A DNA stretch of 64,000 nt from Novosphingobium guangzhouense (GTDB taxonomy: Bacteria; Pseudomonadota; Alphaproteobacteria; Sphingomonadales; Sphingomonadaceae): the NCBI RefSeq assembly GCF_002896965.1, contig NZ_LYMM01000026.1:1-64000 (forward strand), read 5' to 3'. The notes under the pieces are model-generated. The model worked only from the letters and a program-made list of their open reading frames with translations. It did not search any database and was not told where the DNA came from. Numbering within the stretch: the stretch's first letter is position 1; each line of letters opens with the position of its first letter. Positions 59,888 to 64,000 of this stretch are shown here, in pieces. The translations under genes were made by a program, and so were the position numbers.

Positions 59888-61102
59888 ATGTCCAACGTCG
59901 TGAAACTTCCGGGACCGCCAGCGCCCCCGCGCTGCGCGGTTCCCATCGGCAAAACCTGCAATGGCCCCCTCGAACTGGATCTAGCCCGCGTCCTTGCCGG
60001 TCGCATGCTGGTCCAGGGCGGGTCCGGTGCTGGCAAGAGCCAGACCATGCGCCGCATAGTCGAAGAAGCCTTCGACTATGTGCAGACCATGATCGTCGAT
60101 CCCGAGGGCGAGTTCGGCAATCTTGCCGCGCATATCGGCGCCACCACGATCAAGGCCGCTGAAATCGCCGCCGATGGCCTGACCGCCGCTGCGACCCGCG
60201 CGAGGCATCACCGCATTGCCCTGCATCTGGATCTCACCGACCTCGATCCCGAACAGCGCATCATCAAGGCATCGGCCTTCTTCGCCGGCCTTGTCGGCGC
60301 GCCGCGTGAGGACTGGAAACACACCGTCCTTGTCGCGATCGACGAAGGACACCTGCTCGCGCCCCATCAGGCTGGTTCTGCGCAGGACGCGGAAACTCGC
60401 CGCCTTGGCGTCGCCACGCTCACCGACTTGTGCGCCCGAGGCCGCAAACGCGGGATCGCACCCATCATCGCGACCCAGCGCCTCGCCAAGCTCTCCAGCT
60501 CCGTCGTCTCCGAGCTTCAGAACTTCCTCATCGGCATCAACGTCTTCGACCGTGACATCCTGCGCGCGGCCGACATTCTGGGATTCAGCCGCAGCGAGGC
60601 CGAAAAGCTGCGCACCCTGAGCGCCGGCGAGTTCTACGCCTTCGGCCCCGCGCTCACCCGCACACCCCTGCTCGCCAAGATCGACCAGACCATCACCGAA
60701 CATCTCGGCGCCACCCCAGACTTGCACGGCGCGGCCGACCTCGATCATGCCGAGGCCCAGAAGCTGCTCGACCTCGAACATCTTCGCGAAACACCAAGCC
60801 GACGCGACGACAATCTGAAGGCGCGCGGCAGCCGCGCCCTCGACGCCTTCCTGCTCGATCCGATCGCGCCAACGGCAGCGGCAGTCTGCCTGGCCTTGAA
60901 GAGCATTTCTCCCAACGCCACGACCGCCAATGAACTGGCCAAGCATCTTTGCATCACGCGCGAGGCCGTGGATCAGGCGCTGGACGTCCTCTCAGCGCTC
61001 TCAGCCGTCGATACCATGCCACGCGCCGATGACCGCATGGCGCGCCTCCATACGCGCCTGCGCGCCCGTCTCAGCGATGTCCATGTGGTCGGCCTGTCAT
61101 GA
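59888..61102 (+). CDS. HerA-like (DUF87) P-loop ATPase
   Basis: 404 aa. Walker A Gly44-Gly-Ser-Gly-Ala-Gly-Lys50-Ser51 (GGSGAGKSQT), a VDPEGEFG strand, Walker B VAIDEGHLL (Asp152, Glu153), and an arginine-finger-like IIATQRLAKLSSSV. Related to HerA/FtsK-type DNA-translocating ATPases. C-terminal helical part with HTH-like end (NATTANELAKHLCITREAVDQALDVLSAL). Possibly a DNA-pumping partner of the neighbouring proteins. Overlaps the Myb-like gene by four bases (ATGA). Confidence 0.85.
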   Translation: MSNVVKLPGPPAPPRCAVPIGKTCNGPLELDLARVLAGRMLVQGGSGAGKSQTMRRIVEEAFDYVQTMIVDPEGEFGNLAAHIGATTIKAAEIAADGLTAAATRARHHRIALHLDLTDLDPEQRIIKASAFFAGLVGAPREDWKHTVLVAIDEGHLLAPHQAGSAQDAETRRLGVATLTDLCARGRKRGIAPIIATQRLAKLSSSVVSELQNFLIGINVFDRDILRAADILGFSRSEAEKLRTLSAGEFYAFGPALTRTPLLAKIDQTITEHLGATPDLHGAADLDHAEAQKLLDLEHLRETPSRRDDNLKARGSRALDAFLLDPIAPTAAAVCLALKSISPNATTANELAKHLCITREAVDQALDVLSALSAVDTMPRADDRMARLHTRLRARLSDVHVVGLS

Positions 61103-62343
61103 CCGACGACACCGCCCCCATCATCGTCGAACTGGTGCCGCTCGCAGCACCAGTACCCACGCCATCGGCGCCGCTGGCCGAAATGGTGTATCGGCCCGAC
61201 AGCTGGACCCCGCAGGAGGTTCGCACCCTGCGCCAGCTGTTCAACGACGACACCCCACTTCCAGAAATCTCCCAGGCCCTGGGCCGCGGCTTGCAAGGTG
61301 TCAGGGACAAGGTTTGCACCCTTGGCCTGCGCCGCCATTCAACGCGGCCGTGGGGCGAGCTTGAAGATCACGAACTGATCCAGACTTACGGGCAGGAGCC
61401 TGCTGCCACGATCGCCGCACGTCTCGGCCGCTCCTGCGGTGCGGTCTATACCCGCGCCGCCTTCCTTGGCCTCAGCGAAGAGGCAGCACCGGCATGGACG
61501 CCATGGGAAGATGCGCAGCTGCGCGCCGGCTTTGCGGCCGATATTCCGACAGCACAGGTCGCGCTCATCATCGGCAGACCCCATGCCGGCGTCTACAGCC
61601 GTGCCGGCAAGCTGGGCATCAAGCACGCCAGCACCCCCAAGGGCTGGACCAACGCCGAGATCGAGCGCGCCATCGAACTCGTCCAAGCCGGTCATACCTA
61701 CACCCAGATCGGCACAATTCTTGGCACGGAAGGCTTCGCCACCCGCACCAAGTCGTCGCTTCAGGCGCTTATGCAGCGAACCGGGCAGGGGAAGGGCTGG
61801 GGCCGCGTCTGGATGCCCGAGGAGGATGAACTTCTCATCAAAGCCTACCGCGACAACGCCAGCCTGACACCCTTGCGCAACCTGCTTGGCCGATCGGTCT
61901 TCTCGATCCGCTGGCGCGCGGAATATCTGAACCTTCGCGGCACCCATGCCCGGTCCAAAGGCTGGCGCCTTGGTCCTGACTGGTCCGAGGCCGACGAAGC
62001 ATGGCTTCGCCGCGACTACGGCAAGATCCCGACGCCCGAACTGGCGCGCCAGATGGGCCGCACCCGCGCAGCCATCTTCACGCGCGCGAACATCATTGGC
62101 CTCGTACACGAAGGACGCCAGCGCTGGACGCCTGATCATCTGGCCGCGCTGCGGATCGCGCATGAGCGTGGCATCAGCCTCGCCGACCTTGCCGCAGCGC
62201 TCGGCCGCGAAACGGGTGCCCTTCACAAATATGCCGGAAAACAGGGCCTGGTCTTCGGCCGTCGCCCTCGCTGGCCACAACCCCCGACCCTCGCTGACAT
62301 CCTGAATCTGCCCGAGGCCGCGAAAGGAAAGGGGGAGGGGTGA
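61099..62343 (+). CDS. Seven-repeat Myb/SANT-like DNA-binding protein
   Basis: 414 aa built from seven tandem modules of ~43 residues, each starting Trp-x-x-x-Glu/Asp and ending Gly/Asn-Leu: SWTPQEVRTLRQLF...GL, PWGELEDHELIQTY...GL, AWTPWEDAQLRAGF...GI, GWTNAEIERAIELV, VWMPEEDELLIKAY...NL, DWSEADEAWLRRDY...GL, RWTPDHLAALRIAH...GL. Each has a helix-turn-helix with an LGR turn, as in Myb/SANT or GcrA-like domains. Likely reads extended DNA, partner of the coupled HerA-like ATPase. Bacterial proteins with this many repeats are unusual. Confidence 0.78.
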   Translation: MTDDTAPIIVELVPLAAPVPTPSAPLAEMVYRPDSWTPQEVRTLRQLFNDDTPLPEISQALGRGLQGVRDKVCTLGLRRHSTRPWGELEDHELIQTYGQEPAATIAARLGRSCGAVYTRAAFLGLSEEAAPAWTPWEDAQLRAGFAADIPTAQVALIIGRPHAGVYSRAGKLGIKHASTPKGWTNAEIERAIELVQAGHTYTQIGTILGTEGFATRTKSSLQALMQRTGQGKGWGRVWMPEEDELLIKAYRDNASLTPLRNLLGRSVFSIRWRAEYLNLRGTHARSKGWRLGPDWSEADEAWLRRDYGKIPTPELARQMGRTRAAIFTRANIIGLVHEGRQRWTPDHLAALRIAHERGISLADLAAALGRETGALHKYAGKQGLVFGRRPRWPQPPTLADILNLPEAAKGKGEG

Positions 62344-62384
62344 AGGCGAAGGCAAGGATTATCCGCGCCAGCAGGAGATGCAGC

Positions 62385-62612
62385 ATGTGCCCTGAAACTC
62401 AGCCGACTGCCGCCCCGAACCCGAACGCAGGTCATGAAATCGTCCTCTGGCCTGACGGAACCTGGTGCTGGCACGACGAGTTCGATCCCGCCGAATGGTC
62501 GTTCATGTCGGACGATTACGAGGTCATCGACATGGGCGACATGCCGCGCGTCGAACGGCTTGCCCGCGAGGATGCGCAGCTTTGCGCGGATGTCCTCGAA
62601 GAACTGCGCTGA
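62385..62612 (+). CDS. Hypothetical acidic protein, 75 aa
   Basis: Start ATG 62385 with AGGAG eight bases upstream; the GTG at 62340 is less likely. Contains Trp-rich WPDGTWCWHDEFDPAEWSF and an acidic end. No motif. Eleven bases before the next gene. Confidence 0.6.
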   Translation: MCPETQPTAAPNPNAGHEIVLWPDGTWCWHDEFDPAEWSFMSDDYEVIDMGDMPRVERLAREDAQLCADVLEELR

Positions 62613-62622
62613 GGGCCCGGAC

Positions 62623-63405
62623 ATGGTAGACCGTGTTTCCGCGTCGATCACGATCGGCGGCACCATCAGTCACGCCCTCTGGAAGAGCCTCACGGTCGCG
62701 ATCGCGGCCGAGGCTCTGTCCACCGATTGGGACGGCGAGCCTTTCAACGACAGCGACCTGACCGAAGGCCAGCCCTTGCGCCTCTATGCGCACGAAGTCG
62801 CCAACGGCACCTTCAAGGAACTGGAGCCGATCTGCGAGGCGCATGGTGTGCCGTTCGTGCGCTCCTCCTACGGTTTCACCGGGCAGTGGGGCCCGGAGAA
62901 GGTCGTCTTCACCGGAACGGGCGATCCGGTCATTTATCCCTGCAGCGAAGACGGCACCCCATACGTCGATCGCGCGAAGATCGAGGCGCTCGGCAGTCTC
63001 GCTGCGGTGAACGCTTATCTGGACGAGGCCGATTTCGCTGTTCCCCCGATCGTCATCACCAACGAAGCTGGGGAGGGGGCCTCGGTCGTTACTCCTGTCG
63101 CTCTCGCCCAGGCCGTCCACGTCCCGCCTCCGCTCGAGATCGCCAGAATGCTCGCCCTCAGCACGAGGCATATGAGCCCCGCGACGGCTGCAAACTGGAT
63201 GCCGCACTGTCCCTGGACCTGCTTCGACAAGGACGACTATGGCTGGTTCATGCACGTCTGCGATGACGTCGGCATAACCGAGGCCAAGGGCGTCCCCGCC
63301 GAGATCCGTTCGGCCATCCACGTCGCCAAGCGCGAAAACTGCGCATGGATCATGTGGGACTGCGATGGTCCGCAGATCGACGAGCTGCCGGAATACGAGT
63401 GGTGA
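62623..63405 (+). CDS. Plasmid protein with DUF5983-like C-terminus
   Basis: 260 aa from ATG 62623. N-terminal half alpha/beta, unrecognised. The C-terminal ~85 residues (LALSTRHMSPATAANWM...DDYGWFMHV...WIMWDCDGPQIDELPEYEW) follow the DUF5983 pattern of plasmid proteins of unknown role. Its stop overlaps the GTG of the next PP-loop gene. Confidence 0.7.
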   Translation: MVDRVSASITIGGTISHALWKSLTVAIAAEALSTDWDGEPFNDSDLTEGQPLRLYAHEVANGTFKELEPICEAHGVPFVRSSYGFTGQWGPEKVVFTGTGDPVIYPCSEDGTPYVDRAKIEALGSLAAVNAYLDEADFAVPPIVITNEAGEGASVVTPVALAQAVHVPPPLEIARMLALSTRHMSPATAANWMPHCPWTCFDKDDYGWFMHVCDDVGITEAKGVPAEIRSAIHVAKRENCAWIMWDCDGPQIDELPEYEW

Positions 63406-64000
63406 CGCATTCCAGGCACCTCCCCGCGACGCAGCTGCAGAGCGCTCACAAGGTCGTGGACGCGGGAACCCGCGTTCCGGACTTCCTCTTGCCGCCCCGC
63501 GCCCCGAACGTCCTCGCCTATGGCGTGGGTGTCGATTCCACCGCGCTCCTGGTCGAACTGGAAGCGCGTGGCGAAAAGCCGGACCTTGTCATCACGGCGG
63601 ATACCGGCGTCGAGAAGCCGGCCACTTACGAGTACCTCGACGTGATCCGGCCATGGATGGCAGCACGCGGCATCCCTTTCGAGATCGTTCGCTATCAGCC
63701 GCGCCGCTTCAAGCACTGGCCGCCCTACTATTCCCTGCTCGAAATGGCGCTCACCAACGCGACCCTGCCCAGCAAATCGCTCGGCGGTTCGAGCTGCAGC
63801 TTGAAATATAAGAAAGCGCCACAGGACGCCTTCCTGAAAACATGGCAGCCCGCGATCGACGCATGGGCAAGGGGCCAGAAGGTGACGCGCCTGATCGGTT
63901 TCGATGCCGGAAAGCGCGATACGATCCGCTACACCCATGCCGCCAAGATCGAAGATCCACTCTACGACTATCGCTATCCGCTGCGCGGATGGGGCATGGA
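63402..64000 (+). CDS. PP-loop protein, PAPS-reductase family (2), cut by window end
   Basis: Frame from GTG 63402 (overlapping the previous stop, GTGA) runs off the window after about 199 residues. PP-loop motif is the variant Gly-Val-Gly-Val-Asp-Ser-Thr (YGVGVDSTALLVEL) instead of SGGxDS, followed by VITADTGVEKPATYEYL and a later GSSCSLKYKK with Cys. PAPS-reductase-like; different subfamily from the 57184 gene. Function unknown. Confidence 0.8.
   Translation, partial: MTHSRHLPATQLQSAHKVVDAGTRVPDFLLPPRAPNVLAYGVGVDSTALLVELEARGEKPDLVITADTGVEKPATYEYLDVIRPWMAARGIPFEIVRYQPRRFKHWPPYYSLLEMALTNATLPSKSLGGSSCSLKYKKAPQDAFLKTWQPAIDAWARGQKVTRLIGFDAGKRDTIRYTHAAKIEDPLYDYRYPLRGWGM

Overview
The window is a 64 kb piece of a large GC-rich plasmid, most likely from an alphaproteobacterium of the Sphingomonadales (Novosphingobium, Sphingobium or Sphingomonas). 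This host call is inference. It rests on the base composition, the F-type transfer gene order traL-E-K-B-dsbC-V-C-U-trbC-N-F-H-G familiar from sphingomonad megaplasmids, and a long block of plasmid-only protein families (strawberry-notch helicase, large ParB-like protein, ArdC, DUF1173, DUF1419, DUF5983). No rRNA, tRNA, CRISPR array or recognisable insertion sequence was seen.

Layout. (1) 1-2.6 kb: a cut-off nucleoside deaminase, a SRAP (YedK/HMCES-type) protein, a winged-helix-like protein and two small membrane proteins. (2) 2.5-20.3 kb, minus strand: an F-type type IV secretion operon from traA (pilin) to traG. It is damaged. Only the first ~314 residues of the TraC ATPase remain, fused in frame to TraU, and traW, trbI and the rest of traC are absent. 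A group II intron of about 2.2 kb with its own reverse transcriptase sits at the last codons of traU. (3) 20.3-24.4 kb: a control region with a striking array of five 15-bp dyads repeated every 20 bp next to a DnaA-box-like site (candidate oriV or operator), three probable regulators, and a lytic transglycosylase. (4) 24.4-37.7 kb, mostly plus strand: DUF1173 protein, primase-like TOPRIM protein, a 1407-aa methyltransferase/helicase of the strawberry-notch (phage P1 DarB-like) type, a ParB-like protein, ArdC antirestriction protein, and a TGT/DpdA-like protein. Together these look like an establishment or anti-restriction region.

(5) 38.0-53.4 kb: a metal and stress resistance island inserted in the backbone. 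Its left arm (minus strand) carries MscS, a zf-TFIIB protein, an SRPBCC protein and a small His/Cys secreted protein. Its right arm (plus strand) carries a paralogous small secreted protein, CzcCBA-type RND efflux, a second zf-TFIIB protein, a lipoprotein, bestrophin, ZIP, CDF and a Zn/Cd/Pb P-type ATPase. No metal sensor regulator is visible. (6) 53.8-64 kb, plus strand: plasmid backbone again, a tight run of mostly uncharacterised genes with two PP-loop (PAPS-reductase-like) proteins, a HerA-like ATPase and a protein made of seven Myb/SANT-like repeats.

How it fits together: the tra genes would build the pilus and envelope channel, but the window alone cannot power it because TraC is truncated and no relaxase (TraI) or coupling protein (TraD) is present. 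The plasmid is therefore either non-self-transmissible or depends on copies elsewhere. The antirestriction/DNA-modification block would protect incoming DNA, and the metal island gives the host a selectable benefit.
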